From an uncultured delta proteobacterium (GTDB taxonomy: Bacteria; Desulfobacterota; Desulfovibrionia; Desulfovibrionales; Desulfovibrionaceae): DNA of 64,000 nt. Location of the stretch: positions 1 to 64,000 of the forward strand of contig CAIMRY010000029.1 in assembly GCA_903843965.1 (NCBI GenBank). The letters are read 5' to 3'. Under the pieces are notes generated by a model that worked only from the letters and a program-made list of their open reading frames with translations, did not search any database and was not told the origin of the DNA. The translations under genes were made by a program, and so were the position numbers. The stretch's first letter is position 1, and each line of letters begins with the position of its first letter. Shown piece after piece: positions 8,739 through 17,952 of the stretch.

Positions 8739-9548
8739 TCACCGGGGAAGCTCCGGCAAATGCCACGACGCCCTGTAGCGCTCCAGCTCCTTGCGCGGCA
8801 GCTGGACCAGCACCGGGGCCCGGTCCTGGTCCAGCCAGCGCAGAAGCTCCTGCATGTTCTCCGGGGCCATGTTCGTGCAGCCGGACGAGCCCACGCCCCG
8901 TCCCAGCCAGATGTGCATGAAGATGCAGGAGCCCCCGCCCGGCGTCACGGGGTCCATGTTGTGCCGCACCAGCAGGCCCAGGCGGTACTGGCCGTCGGCG
9001 CGGCGCATGTTCTCGGCGCTGGCCCAGTCCGGCGCGGCCACGCTGCTCTTCCTGACGATCTGGTTGTACAGGCGCGACCCGGCATCGTCCACGCAGACCA
9101 GGTCGGCGTCGGCCCGGAGCAGCGGCACGCGCACCGCGCCCAGCGCCGCCGGATCGTAGGCGAAGCCCGTGCCCAGCTCGAACAGCCCGGCAGGCGCGCG
9201 GCCATCGCCCTCGCGCTTCACCGGCCCCGGCCCCAGGGCCAGGCCGTGCAGGCCCCGGCCCCAGCCAAGGCCATGACGCCCCAGGTTGACGTACACCGGC
9301 CCGCCCACGGCGGTCCACTCCCCGCCCGCCTGGGCCCGCTCAAAGCGGCGCAGTTCGCCGCTGGTGGAGTCCCAGCCCTCGGCCGTGACGAGCAGAAGCT
9401 GGCGCGAGGGGCCGGTCATGTCGGCCCCGCCAAAGGGCCAGGGCTGGCCCCCGGCGCAGGCCGCGCAGAAAAGCGTCAGCGCGAGCAGGGTCAAAGCGAG
9501 CAGGGTCAACGCTGCGCGGGGCAGCAGGTGCGTGGCGGGCCTGAGCAT
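8739..9548 (-). CDS. L,D-transpeptidase (YkuD-like) lipoprotein
   Basis: A 269-residue exported protein. The ATG at 9548 is chosen because GAGGGGG precedes it; an upstream in-frame ATG at 9569 has no such site. The N-terminus is a hydrophobic signal ending in LFCAAC, a lipobox-like cleavage site. The catalytic signature is at the C-terminal end: His212 in FMHIWLGRG and Cys224 in GSSGCTNM, as in YkuD cysteine transpeptidases. These enzymes make 3-3 peptidoglycan cross-links or attach proteins to the wall in the periplasm. The domain is somewhat divergent upstream of the motif, so the exact subfamily is uncertain. Confidence 0.75.
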   Translation of the reverse strand: MLRPATHLLPRAALTLLALTLLALTLFCAACAGGQPWPFGGADMTGPSRQLLLVTAEGWDSTSGELRRFERAQAGGEWTAVGGPVYVNLGRHGLGWGRGLHGLALGPGPVKREGDGRAPAGLFELGTGFAYDPAALGAVRVPLLRADADLVCVDDAGSRLYNQIVRKSSVAAPDWASAENMRRADGQYRLGLLVRHNMDPVTPGGGSCIFMHIWLGRGVGSSGCTNMAPENMQELLRWLDQDRAPVLVQLPRKELERYRASWHLPELPR

Positions 9549-9578
9549 GGATATCCCCCTCAAAAACATGTGGGCTGC

Positions 9579-10019
9579 CTATTGGGGCAGGATGAGGTTG
9601 CCCTCTGGGCCGCGCTCGAAAAAGGGCACATGCACGGCCTCCCAGAGGTGTCCGTCCGGGTCCTCGAAATAGCCGGAATACCCGCCCCAGACGGCTTCCT
9701 GGGCGGGCTTGGCGATGCGCGCCCCGGCTGCCTCGGCCCGGGCCATGAGCTGGTCCACGTCCGCGCGGGTGGCGCAGTTGCAGGCCAGGGTCACGCCGTC
9801 GAACAGGGCCGGATCGCCGATGCGTTCCGCAGGCAGGCAGGCGTCCTCGGCCAGCTCCTGGCGCGGGTACAGCGCCAGCACCATGACCCCGCACTGGTAG
9901 AAGCTGATGCCCTCGTTGCCGGCGCTGGAGGGCGCAAGGCCCAGGCCCTGCTCGTAGAAGGCGCGGGACCGGGCCAGGTCGGCCACGCCCAGGGTCACGG
10001 CGGTCAGGGTGAGCTTCAT
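9579..10019 (-). CDS. VOC / glyoxalase-family protein
   Basis: A 146-residue protein of the vicinal-oxygen-chelate superfamily. The ATG at 10019 (MKLTLTAV) has GGAGG upstream. Both beta-alpha-beta-beta-beta halves can be seen: VTLGVADLARSRAFYEQGLGL opens the first half, and GYFEDPDGHLWEAV near the end is the signature of the second. Such single-unit proteins often act as dioxygenases, glyoxalases or antibiotic-binding proteins. The specific role is not determinable. It lies 14 bp after the end of cbiC, so it may be cotranscribed. Confidence 0.8.
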   Translation of the reverse strand: MKLTLTAVTLGVADLARSRAFYEQGLGLAPSSAGNEGISFYQCGVMVLALYPRQELAEDACLPAERIGDPALFDGVTLACNCATRADVDQLMARAEAAGARIAKPAQEAVWGGYSGYFEDPDGHLWEAVHVPFFERGPEGNLILPQ

Positions 10020-10033
10020 GCGGACCTCCGGGG

Positions 10034-10702
10034 TCATTCGGCGTGGAGCACCAGCTCGGCCAGGGCGTTCACCGCGCTGGCGGCCAGGGCCGAGCCGCCC
10101 TTGCGGCCCTCGATGGCGATGTACGGAATCTTCGACTGGGCCAGGAGCAGGGCCTTGGACTCGGATGCATTGACGAAGCCCACGGGCATGCCTATGATCA
10201 GCGCGGGCTCGGCGCGCCCGGCATCCACGTGCTCCAGCAGGCGCAGCAAGGCCGTGGGCGCGTTGCCGATGACCCAGACGGCTGGCCCGCGCGGCGGGTT
10301 GATGCGCTCCACGGCGAAGTCCACTGCCGCACGCGCGCGGGTGCAGCCCTGGGCCTCGGAAAGCGCCAGAACCTCGGGGTCGCGCATGAGGCAGCGCACG
10401 GTGCAGGCCAGGGCGTTCATGCGCCGGTCGGGAATGCCCGCCCTGGCCATTTCCGTGTCCGTGACCAGGGTGCAGCCAGCGGCCAGGGCGCGCCTGCCCG
10501 CCTCCACGGCCAGCGGGTGGAAGCGCACCAGGTCCAGCAGGCCGAAGTCCGCCGTGGTGTGGATCATGCGCCGCACGATGCGCCACTGGTCGCCCGCATA
10601 GGCCCTCGGCTCCGGCGCCTCGGACTCGATGATGCGCAGGCTCTCCGCCTCGATGTCCTGGCCCCGGCGGATGTCCACGATCTCTGTGCCGTTCACGGTC
10701 AA
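10034..10702 (-). CDS. cbiC: Cobalt-precorrin-8 methylmutase
   Basis: A 222-residue enzyme that moves the C-11 methyl group of (cobalt-)precorrin-8 to C-12, giving hydrogenobyrinate or cobyrinate in cobalamin synthesis. The catalytic histidine is His48 in RMIHTTADFG. GNAPTALLRLLE and the later GMPVGFVNA segment are also typical of CobH/CbiC. The likely start is a TTG at 10702 that overlaps the TGA of deoC by four bases; a GTG two codons later is an alternative. Anaerobes of this type use the early-cobalt route, hence the symbol. No other cobalamin gene is adjacent in the window. Confidence 0.9.
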   Translation of the reverse strand: MTVNGTEIVDIRRGQDIEAESLRIIESEAPEPRAYAGDQWRIVRRMIHTTADFGLLDLVRFHPLAVEAGRRALAAGCTLVTDTEMARAGIPDRRMNALACTVRCLMRDPEVLALSEAQGCTRARAAVDFAVERINPPRGPAVWVIGNAPTALLRLLEHVDAGRAEPALIIGMPVGFVNASESKALLLAQSKIPYIAIEGRKGGSALAASAVNALAELVLHAE

Positions 10703-11430
10703 CCCCCTGCGAGCATTTGTGAAATCATCTGCACCGAGGCCGAGGCCCCGATCCTGTCGGCCCCGGCGGCCAGCAGGCGCAGGGCGTCGTCCAGGGTGCG
10801 GATGCCGCCGCTGGCCTTGACGCCGATGCCCGGCCCGACAACCTTTCGCAGCAGCCGCACATCGGCCTCGGTGGCCCCGCCCCCGGCAAAGCCGGTGCTC
10901 GTCTTGATGAAAGAGAAGCCGGTGCTGGTCTTGACAAAGGCCGCGCCCGCATCCACGGCCAGGCGGCAGGCCAAAATCTTTTCGTCGTCAGTGAGCAGGC
11001 AGGTCTCCAGGATGACCTTGACCGGGGCTGGCCCGCAGGCCTGCACCACCTCGAAGATGTCCCGGCGCACCTGGTCCGCGTCCCCGGCCTTGAGCGCGCC
11101 GATGTTGAGCACCATGTCCACCTCGGCCGCGCCCTGCTCCACGGACAAGGCTGACTCGCGGGCCTTGATCAGCGTCTGCGACGCGCCCAGCGGAAACCCG
11201 GCCACGGTGATGGGCAGCGGACCAGATGACCCGGGTGACCCGGATATCCCGGCCTGGCCGCGCAAAAGCCGCACAACCAGGGGCAGGTGGCAGGGGTTCA
11301 CGCACACGGTCTTGAACCCGTACTGCACGGCCTCCCCGCACAGCGCCTCGATGTCCGCTGGCGTGGCCCCGGGTCGGAGCAGGGTGTGGTCGATGGCGGC
11401 GGCCAGCCTGGCCGGAGTGTCGGGGATCAT
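10699..11430 (-). CDS. deoC: Deoxyribose-phosphate aldolase with duplicated active-site motif
   Basis: A 243-residue aldolase that interconverts 2-deoxyribose-5-phosphate with glyceraldehyde-3-phosphate and acetaldehyde. The ATG at 11430 (MIPDTPARLAAAIDHTLL) matches family N-termini better than the TTG further upstream. Visible residues are IDHTLL, CVNPCHL, the aspartate of CLLTDDE, the Schiff-base lysine Lys167 in FVKTSTGF, and Lys205 in GVKASGGIRT. The odd feature is a second copy of the Schiff-base motif directly after the first (FIKTSTGF, Lys176), made by a 9-codon tandem duplication. Either lysine might be used, or activity might be impaired. It overlaps cbiC, so the two are translationally coupled. 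Confidence 0.88.
   Translation of the reverse strand: MIPDTPARLAAAIDHTLLRPGATPADIEALCGEAVQYGFKTVCVNPCHLPLVVRLLRGQAGISGSPGSSGPLPITVAGFPLGASQTLIKARESALSVEQGAAEVDMVLNIGALKAGDADQVRRDIFEVVQACGPAPVKVILETCLLTDDEKILACRLAVDAGAAFVKTSTGFSFIKTSTGFAGGGATEADVRLLRKVVGPGIGVKASGGIRTLDDALRLLAAGADRIGASASVQMISQMLAGG
10891..10944 (-). repeat. 27-bp tandem duplication inside deoC
   Basis: Two adjacent 27-nt units (10891-10917 and 10918-10944) both begin GCCGGTGCT on the plus strand. They encode KTSTGF with short flanks, so the duplicated block is the catalytic Schiff-base motif. The reading frame is kept. Confidence 0.85.
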
Positions 11431-11598
11431 GAGCCTGCCAAGGGTTTGCGGTTTGCTTCCGCCGCGCACTATCCCCTGTGCCGCCCAGCGGGTCAAGAGG
11501 CGATGCGCGAGCAGAGCGCCGCCTCTGCCCGGCCTCTTGCAACTCCATTGACGGCATGTTAAACGCGTGTTTCAATCGCTTACAGGCGGAGCCAGATC

Positions 11599-12813
11599 AT
11601 GCGTAACATGTCGCATTTACATATCATATTAATTCTCGTCAGCGCCGCCCTGGCCCTCCCCGGCTGCGGCCGCAGCAAAAAGGAAGGCCCCCGGCCCGCG
11701 CCCGTGGTCACGGCCAGGGCCGAGGTCCGGGACGCGCCGTACGTGCTCCCCACTGTGGGCACCATCAAGGCCGCCGTGTCCGTGAACATCAAGTCCAGGT
11801 TCGCCGCGAACATCAAGAAGGTGCACTTCGTGGAGGGCAGCCTGGTCAAGGCCGGACAGGTGCTGTACACCATCGACCCGGCGGTGAACGCCTACGCCGA
11901 GCAGCAGGCCGGGGCCACCTATTCCCGCGACAAGGCCGACTACGACCAGCAGGCGCGCGACCTGGAGCGCTACAAGATCCTGGCCAACCAGGGCGTCATC
12001 AGCCGCGAACAATACGAAGAGAAGCACACCTCCGCAGCCCGCGCCAAGAACGCCATGCGCGCCAGCGGGGCCGGAGCCTCCATGGCCCGCCAGACCCTGT
12101 CCTACAACACCATCACCTCGCCCATCGACGGCCGCATCGGCGCCAGCCTGTTCGACGAGGGCAGCTTCGTCAAGGACAAGGACGACATCCTGGCCGTGGT
12201 CAACACCACCACGCCCTTGGAGGTGAGCTTTGCCCTGCCGGAGCGCTACCTGGCGGAGCTGCGCAGGCAGTACGGCCAGGGGCCCATCGCCGTGGAGGCC
12301 GCGCCGCCGGGCATGGAGGCCCACCCCGAGATTGGCCAGCTCACCTTCATGGACAACCAGGTGGAGCCCGGCACCGGCGCCATCCGGCTCAAGGCGCGCT
12401 TTGAGAACCCTGAGGGCCGCCTCTGGCCCGGCCAGTTCGTCACCGTGGGCCTGGTGCTCAAGACCGTCAAGAACGCCGTGCTGGTGCCCTCAAACGCCGT
12501 GCAGAACGGCCCTGAAGGAACCTATGTCTTCGTCATCAAGGAGGACCACGCGGCGATGCAGCCCGTCAGCGTGGGCGTGCGCGTGCACGATTCCGTCATC
12601 ATCGACAAGGGGTTGAACGGCGGCGAGGTGGTGGTCACCGAGGGCCACCTGCGCCTGTTCCCCGGCGCTGCCGTGATGGAGATCACCGGCAAGGGCCAAC
12701 AGTCTGACAACACGCCCGGCAAAAAGCCGGAGAATCCGTCCGCAGCCGCGCCCGCCCTGGCGGCCAGGACCGGCAACGAAACCGCCAATCAAACCGAGAG
12801 CGGCAGCCGATGA
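11599..12813 (+). CDS. RND efflux periplasmic adaptor (membrane fusion protein)
   Basis: A 404-residue lipoprotein adaptor. The N-terminal signal ends with the lipobox ALPGC. The order is typical of AcrA-like proteins: a lipoyl-like half (SVNIKSRFAANIKKV ... GQVLYTID), an alpha-hairpin rich in A/R/K/Q around residues 100-170, the returning lipoyl half (SPIDGRIGASLFDEGSFV), a beta-barrel and a C-terminal membrane-proximal domain. The last ~35 residues are low-complexity. The ATG follows GGAG and the stop overlaps the start of the RND pump by 4 bp, so the pair is coupled. No outer-membrane channel gene is adjacent, so a shared TolC-like partner is likely. Confidence 0.9.
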   Translation: MRNMSHLHIILILVSAALALPGCGRSKKEGPRPAPVVTARAEVRDAPYVLPTVGTIKAAVSVNIKSRFAANIKKVHFVEGSLVKAGQVLYTIDPAVNAYAEQQAGATYSRDKADYDQQARDLERYKILANQGVISREQYEEKHTSAARAKNAMRASGAGASMARQTLSYNTITSPIDGRIGASLFDEGSFVKDKDDILAVVNTTTPLEVSFALPERYLAELRRQYGQGPIAVEAAPPGMEAHPEIGQLTFMDNQVEPGTGAIRLKARFENPEGRLWPGQFVTVGLVLKTVKNAVLVPSNAVQNGPEGTYVFVIKEDHAAMQPVSVGVRVHDSVIIDKGLNGGEVVVTEGHLRLFPGAAVMEITGKGQQSDNTPGKKPENPSAAAPALAARTGNETANQTESGSR

Positions 12814-15800
12814 ACCCCAAGCTATTCATCACCCGCCCGGTGATGACCACGCTGGTCATGCTGGGCCTGCTCTTCTTCGGCATCGCCAGCTACTCAAACC
12901 TGCCCGTGAGCTACCTGCCGACGGTGGACTTCCCGGTCATCCAGGTCACGGCCACCCTGCCCGGCGCCAGCCCCAAGACCATGTCCTCCTCCGTGGCCTC
13001 GCCACTGGAGCGCCAGTTCTCGGCCATCTCCGGCCTGGCGGCCATGAGCTCCACCAGCAGCCAGAGCCTGACCACGGTCACGCTCATGTTCGACCTGAGC
13101 AAGGACATCGACAAGGCGGCCATGGATGTGCAGGCGGCCATCACCAAGGCGCGCGGCAGCCTGCCCAACACCATGACCGACGAGCCGACCTACGACAAGG
13201 TCAACCCGGCGGACTCGCCCATCCTCTACCTGGCCATCAAGTCCAAGACGCTCCCTCTGTCCACGGTCAACGACTACGCCACCACCTTCGTCACCCAGAC
13301 CCTGTCCATGGTGCCTGGCGTGGCCCAGGTGCTCATCTACGGCGAGCAGAAGTACGCCGTGCGCATCCAGGTTGACCCGCGCAAGCTGGCCTCCCTTGGC
13401 ATCGGCCTGGACCAGGTGGCCGGGGCCGTCTCGGCGGAGAACGTCAACCTGCCCATGGGCAGCCTGGACGGGCCGAACAAGAGCATCACCATCGACGCCG
13501 ACGGCCAGCTCAAGCGCGCCGAGCGCTACGGCCCGATCATCGTGGACTACAAGAACGGCGTGCCCGTGCGCCTGGAGGACCTGGGGCAGATCAAGGACAG
13601 CACCCTGACCGTCAAGAGCGGCTCCTGGCTCAACGACGAGCGCTCCCTGGTGGTGGCCATCAAGCGCCAGCCGGGCTCCAACACCATCGACGTGGTGGAC
13701 CGCATCAACCAGCTTTTGCCCACCATCCGCAAGCAGCTTCCGGCCAGCATCGAGCTGAAGGAGCTCTTCGACCGCAGCAAGCCCATCCGCCAGTCCGTGG
13801 AGGACGTGAAGTTCACCCTGGCCCTGGCCGTGGCCCTGGTGGTGCTCGTGGTGTTCCTGTTCTTGCGCAACATTCCCGGCACCATCATCACCGCCGTGGC
13901 CATCCCCTTCTCCATCATCTCCACCTTTGCGGTGATGCACTTCATGGGCTTCACCCTGGACAACTTCTCGCTCATGGCCCTGACGCTGGCCGTGGGCTTT
14001 GTGGTGGACGACGCCATCGTCATGCTGGAGAACGTGGTGCGCCATATGGAGATGGGCAAGACGCCCATGCAGGCCTCGCTCGACGGGGCCAAGGAGATCG
14101 GCTCCACCATCATCACCATGACCCTGTCCCTGGCCGTGGTCTTCATCCCGATCCTGTTCATGCCCGGCATCATCGGCCGCATCTTAAACGAGTTCGCGGT
14201 GGTCATCACCGCCGCCATCCTGGTGTCCGGCGTGGTCTCCTTAAGCCTCACGCCCATGCTCTGCTCCCGCTGGCTCAAGAGCGGTTCGCACCTGGAGCAC
14301 AGCGATCCCATCTTCGAGCGGGTTGTGACCCTGTACCGCCGCTCCCTGCACTACGTGCTGGACCACCGCCGGGCCGCCATGATCGGCTCGGGCCTGCTCT
14401 TCCTGTTGACCATCGCGCTGTTCATCATCGTGCCCAAGGGCTTCTTGCCCGCCGACGACATGGGCCTGCTTTTCGGCATCGTGGAAGGTCCCCAGGGCAA
14501 CTCCTTCGAGGACCAGGCCAAGTCGCAGAATGCGCTGACCCCGCTTCTGCTCTCCGAAAAGGACATCCGCGACGTGATCCAGGTGGTCGGCACAGGCACC
14601 ACCAACCAGGGCTACACCGTCGTCTTCTTAAACGAGAACCGCAAGACCAGCACCGACGACCTCTTGGCCCGGCTGCAGCCCAAGCTGCAATCCCAGCCCG
14701 GGCTGTTGGCCTTTGTCCAGAACCCGCCCATGATCCGCATGAGCGGCAAACCCACCAAGGGCACCTACCAGTTCACCCTGCTCTGCCCGGACACCAGCAT
14801 CCTGTACCGCGCCACGGGCGAGCTGGTCACCGCCCTGTCCAAGGTGCCGGGGCTCCTGCGCGTGAGCACGGACCTGCAGGTGAACGCGCCCCAGGTGGAC
14901 CTGAAGATCAACCGCGACCTGGCCGCCAGCCTCGGCGTCACGGCCGAGGCCATCGAGACGGCCATGTACTCGGCCTATGGCTCCAGGCAGATCTCCACCA
15001 TCTACGCCGAAAACGACTCCTACAAGGTCATCCTGGAGCTTTTGCCGCAGTTCCGCAGCAACCCGCTGGCCCTGTCCATGCTCTACGTGCGCTCCAAATC
15101 CGGCCAGCTGGTGCGCCTGGACACCCTGGTCGACGTGACCGAGGGCACCGGGCCCATGACCGTGAACCACTCGGGCCAGCTGCCCTCGGTGACCATCTCC
15201 TTCGACCTGGCGCCGGGCGTGGCCCTGGACCAGGCCATGGCCGAGGTGCAGAAGACCGCGCACCAGAAGCTGCCGGACACGGTGAACGCCGACTTCGAGG
15301 GCACGGCCAGCTCCTTCAAGAGCTCCATGGGCACGGCGGGCTTCCTTTTGATCATCGCCATCGTGGTCATCTACATTATCCTGGGCTGCCTGTACGAGAG
15401 CTTCATCCACCCGCTGACCATCCTTTCGGGCCTGCCCTCGGCGGCCATGGGCGGGCTGCTCTCGCTCATCGTCTTCCGCCAGGAGCTGCACCTCTACGGC
15501 TTTGTGGGCATCATCATGCTCATCGGCATCGTCAAGAAAAACGCCATCATGGTGGTGGACTTCGCCATCGAGGCCGAGAAGCACGGCATGACCCCGTCCG
15601 AGGCCGCCTTTGAGGGCTGCATCGTGCGCTTCCGGCCCATCATGATGACCACCATGGCCGCCATCATGGGCGCGCTGCCCATTGCGCTCGGCTTTGGCGT
15701 GGGCGCGGAGGCCAGGCGGCCGCTGGGCCTGGTGGTGGTGGGCGGGCTGGTGCTCTCCCAGGTGGTCACCTTGTACCTCACGCCGGTCTATTACACCTAC

Positions 15801-16199
15801 ATGGACGACTTCCAGGACTTCATGCGCCACCGGGGCGTTGTCGGCCTGTACCAGCACCTGCGCGACAGCGCGCGCCTGCACCGCCTGATCGAGCTTCTAT
15901 GCATGGCCATGGGCTGGCTGGACCGGCAGCTGACGCGCGTGCCCTTGTTCCGCAGGCTGGCCGACCGCCTGCCCGCCCTGCGCGAGGCCGTGCTGCTGCG
16001 CGCGGCCAGGACCCGGCAGGCCATGCGCCAGCGCCTGCACAAGATGCGGCCCTCGACCATCGCCGACCAGAGCAACATGGCCCAGGAGCTGCGCGACGTG
16101 GTCATGCGGGGCCGCAAGGGCGAGGGAGCCGGGGCCGAGGGAGCAGACAAGCGCCTCCCCCAGGAGCATCCGCCCCAGAACATCAACGACGCGGAGTAG
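12810..16199 (+). CDS. RND-family multidrug efflux permease
   Basis: A 1129-residue proton-driven pump of the HAE1 type (AcrB/MexB-like). It has the usual duplicated arrangement of six membrane helices and two large periplasmic loops. The proton-relay aspartates are in GFVVDDAIVMLENV of helix 4 and the partner lysine is in GIVKKNAIMVVDF of helix 10. At about 1040 residues the family core ends, and the extra ~90 C-terminal residues here are Arg-rich and cytoplasmic (from about MGWLDRQLTRVPL on), which is unusual. It is coupled to the adaptor gene by ATGA and followed by a strong hairpin. Its substrates are unknown. Confidence 0.93.
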   Translation: MNPKLFITRPVMTTLVMLGLLFFGIASYSNLPVSYLPTVDFPVIQVTATLPGASPKTMSSSVASPLERQFSAISGLAAMSSTSSQSLTTVTLMFDLSKDIDKAAMDVQAAITKARGSLPNTMTDEPTYDKVNPADSPILYLAIKSKTLPLSTVNDYATTFVTQTLSMVPGVAQVLIYGEQKYAVRIQVDPRKLASLGIGLDQVAGAVSAENVNLPMGSLDGPNKSITIDADGQLKRAERYGPIIVDYKNGVPVRLEDLGQIKDSTLTVKSGSWLNDERSLVVAIKRQPGSNTIDVVDRINQLLPTIRKQLPASIELKELFDRSKPIRQSVEDVKFTLALAVALVVLVVFLFLRNIPGTIITAVAIPFSIISTFAVMHFMGFTLDNFSLMALTLAVGFVVDDAIVMLENVVRHMEMGKTPMQASLDGAKEIGSTIITMTLSLAVVFIPILFMPGIIGRILNEFAVVITAAILVSGVVSLSLTPMLCSRWLKSGSHLEHSDPIFERVVTLYRRSLHYVLDHRRAAMIGSGLLFLLTIALFIIVPKGFLPADDMGLLFGIVEGPQGNSFEDQAKSQNALTPLLLSEKDIRDVIQVVGTGTTNQGYTVVFLNENRKTSTDDLLARLQPKLQSQPGLLAFVQNPPMIRMSGKPTKGTYQFTLLCPDTSILYRATGELVTALSKVPGLLRVSTDLQVNAPQVDLKINRDLAASLGVTAEAIETAMYSAYGSRQISTIYAENDSYKVILELLPQFRSNPLALSMLYVRSKSGQLVRLDTLVDVTEGTGPMTVNHSGQLPSVTISFDLAPGVALDQAMAEVQKTAHQKLPDTVNADFEGTASSFKSSMGTAGFLLIIAIVVIYIILGCLYESFIHPLTILSGLPSAAMGGLLSLIVFRQELHLYGFVGIIMLIGIVKKNAIMVVDFAIEAEKHGMTPSEAAFEGCIVRFRPIMMTTMAAIMGALPIALGFGVGAEARRPLGLVVVGGLVLSQVVTLYLTPVYYTYMDDFQDFMRHRGVVGLYQHLRDSARLHRLIELLCMAMGWLDRQLTRVPLFRRLADRLPALREAVLLRAARTRQAMRQRLHKMRPSTIADQSNMAQELRDVVMRGRKGEGAGAEGADKRLPQEHPPQNINDAE

Positions 16200-16235
16200 C
16201 CCGTCAGGGGAGCACTCCTCAGCGCATGTGCAAGC

Positions 16236-16278
16236 AAGCGCGGCCACCGGCACGAACGCAGGTGGCCGCGCTTATTTG
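16236..16278 (+). terminator. Hairpin terminator after the RND operon
   Basis: A perfect 13-bp inverted repeat, AAGCGCGGCCACC with GGTGGCCGCGCTT, separated by 12 nt. The tail is only weakly T-rich (ATTT). It lies 37 bp past the pump stop. Confidence 0.7.
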
Positions 16279-16654
16279 CGTGTTTGGGGCATGATCATGG
16301 GCGACGGACGTTCAATACCCACCTGCGCCAGCGGGTGGCGGAGCAGGCAGCCGCAGGAGCTTCGCCCTGGCAAGCGCATCAGGGGGCGGCTGCCCTTGGT
16401 TGCCTGATCGGCGCGTTGCCGCTGCTTCGACAGCCGCATCGGTTCACGGTTCGGGCAGGAGGTGCACGCGCTGCCGCGATGGAAGCGCAGCTTGTGGCGG
16501 TGCCGTTGCCATCCAAAGGGTAGCGCTGAAAGGGGCGACGTGCAGTCCGTGGCCGATCTGACCAGATGATCCGACCGGGTGATACAGCCGGGAAGGACTG
16601 CACGCTGCACCTTCGCCTGCCCGGCCCAAGCCGAACGCGGGCGGAACACAGGGC
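16279..16654 (+). other. Intergenic stretch without recognisable gene
   Basis: About 375 bp between two converging operons. Short open frames occur on both strands, but none has a convincing ribosome site or protein-like composition. I see no RNA gene or repeat here. Confidence 0.6.
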
Positions 16655-16685
16655 AAAAAAAGAGCCCGACCTTGCGGCCGGGCTC
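16655..16685 (-). terminator. Rho-independent terminator of the qrc operon
   Basis: Read on the minus strand, GAGCCCGGCC pairs with GGTCGGGCTC around a short loop and is followed by a run of T (the A-run at 16655-16660 on plus). It lies about 30 bp beyond the qrcD stop. Confidence 0.85.
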
Positions 16686-16713
16686 AGGGAACCGAATCGA
16701 ATGCAGCAGACCG

Positions 16714-17943
16714 CTACTTGTTCATGCCCTGTTCCTGGGGGAACACGGGCAGATAGCGGTAGGTCATGCTCATGACCAGGAAGCCAAAAGCCACGATCAT
16801 GCCACAGGTGGACCACTCCGCCCAGTTGGGCGCATAAAACTGCCACTTGTCAAAGGGCAGGATGGGCATGGCGATGGACTGCACCGTGAACAGGTAACGG
16901 TTCAGCGACACGCCCATGCAGTCCAGGATGCCCGCAGTGTAGAGCATGGCCGGGTTGTTGCGGATGCTCGGGGTGATGAGCATGATGGCCGGAACCAGAC
17001 CGCAGAGGATGATCTCGGTGAACATCAACGGCTTGCCGTAAATGTTTCCGTAGAACATCTGGTCAAAGGTCATGCCGATGCTGGGCAGGTAGTTGTTGGC
17101 CCAGGCCCAGGTGTCCAGGATCTTGAAGAAGACGTACACCGTGAGCATGGTGCCCGCGATCTTGCCCATGAGGGCCTTGGTCTTGAAGTCCACCAGCTTG
17201 CGGCCAGTAAGCTTCTCCATGAAGGTGCAGACCAGGACCGTGAAGATGGGGCCGGAGCCCACGGCGGAGAGCACGAACAGGAAGAAGGTCCAGGGCCAGA
17301 TGAAGAAGCCTTCGCGGAAGGCGTACGGACGGCCCTGCAAAACGCCGTACATGCCGCCCAGCGAACCCTGGTGGAAGGTGGACAGGAAGGTGCCGATGCC
17401 CGCGAACAAAGCCATGTTCACGTGCATGTTGTGCGCCAGGTGGTGCAGGAAGGGGATCTTGTTCAGCTGCTTCTGCTCCAGGACCAGGGGCACGAACTCG
17501 ATGATGAGCACCAGCAAGTAGCAGGTGATGCAGAAGATGACTTCTGTGAGCATGGAGTGGACGTTCGGGTGCCAGTAGCCGAACCATGCGCGGATCGGCT
17601 GGCCGATGTCCATGGTCAGCACCAGCATGGCGCCCGAGTAGCAGATGAACCCGACGATGACCGTCAGGTTGATGATGTTTTTCAGCTGGTCGATCTTCAG
17701 GATGTACTTCAAAAAACCCGTGAAGAACGCGCCAGCGCCCAGGGCGATGACCGCCAGGTCAAAGGTGATCCACAGGCCGAATCCGAAGTAGTTGTCCAGG
17801 CCGGTGACCACGATGCCCTTCGCGAAGATGAGCAGCATGGCGTACAGTCCGAACAGGAAGAAGGCCGAGATGAATCCCATCCACAATACGAATTTGCCAA
17901 AGGAGCAACGCTCCAGGCCGTCGGGAAAGAGTGCTCTATCCAT
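16714..17943 (-). CDS. qrcD: Qrc complex membrane subunit QrcD (NrfD-like)
   Basis: A 409-residue integral membrane protein with about ten hydrophobic helices, of the NrfD/PsrC family. In the Qrc complex of sulfate reducers this subunit holds the menaquinone site and passes electrons from periplasmic type I cytochrome c3 to the quinone pool. Typical segments are VLWMGFISAFFLFGLYAM at the start and FGFGLWITFDLAVIALGAGAFF after it. It is the last gene of qrcABCD, 9 bp after qrcC, and is closed by an intrinsic terminator. Its name rests on the whole gene order, which matches the Qrc operon of Desulfovibrio rather than a Psr or Hme operon. Confidence 0.9.
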   Translation of the reverse strand: MDRALFPDGLERCSFGKFVLWMGFISAFFLFGLYAMLLIFAKGIVVTGLDNYFGFGLWITFDLAVIALGAGAFFTGFLKYILKIDQLKNIINLTVIVGFICYSGAMLVLTMDIGQPIRAWFGYWHPNVHSMLTEVIFCITCYLLVLIIEFVPLVLEQKQLNKIPFLHHLAHNMHVNMALFAGIGTFLSTFHQGSLGGMYGVLQGRPYAFREGFFIWPWTFFLFVLSAVGSGPIFTVLVCTFMEKLTGRKLVDFKTKALMGKIAGTMLTVYVFFKILDTWAWANNYLPSIGMTFDQMFYGNIYGKPLMFTEIILCGLVPAIMLITPSIRNNPAMLYTAGILDCMGVSLNRYLFTVQSIAMPILPFDKWQFYAPNWAEWSTCGMIVAFGFLVMSMTYRYLPVFPQEQGMNK

Positions 17944-17952
17944 TTGCGCCCC

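Noticed and set aside
16284-16523. Small frame between the RND and qrc operons
   Set aside because: No ribosome site, no recognisable motif, and it lies between two facing terminators.
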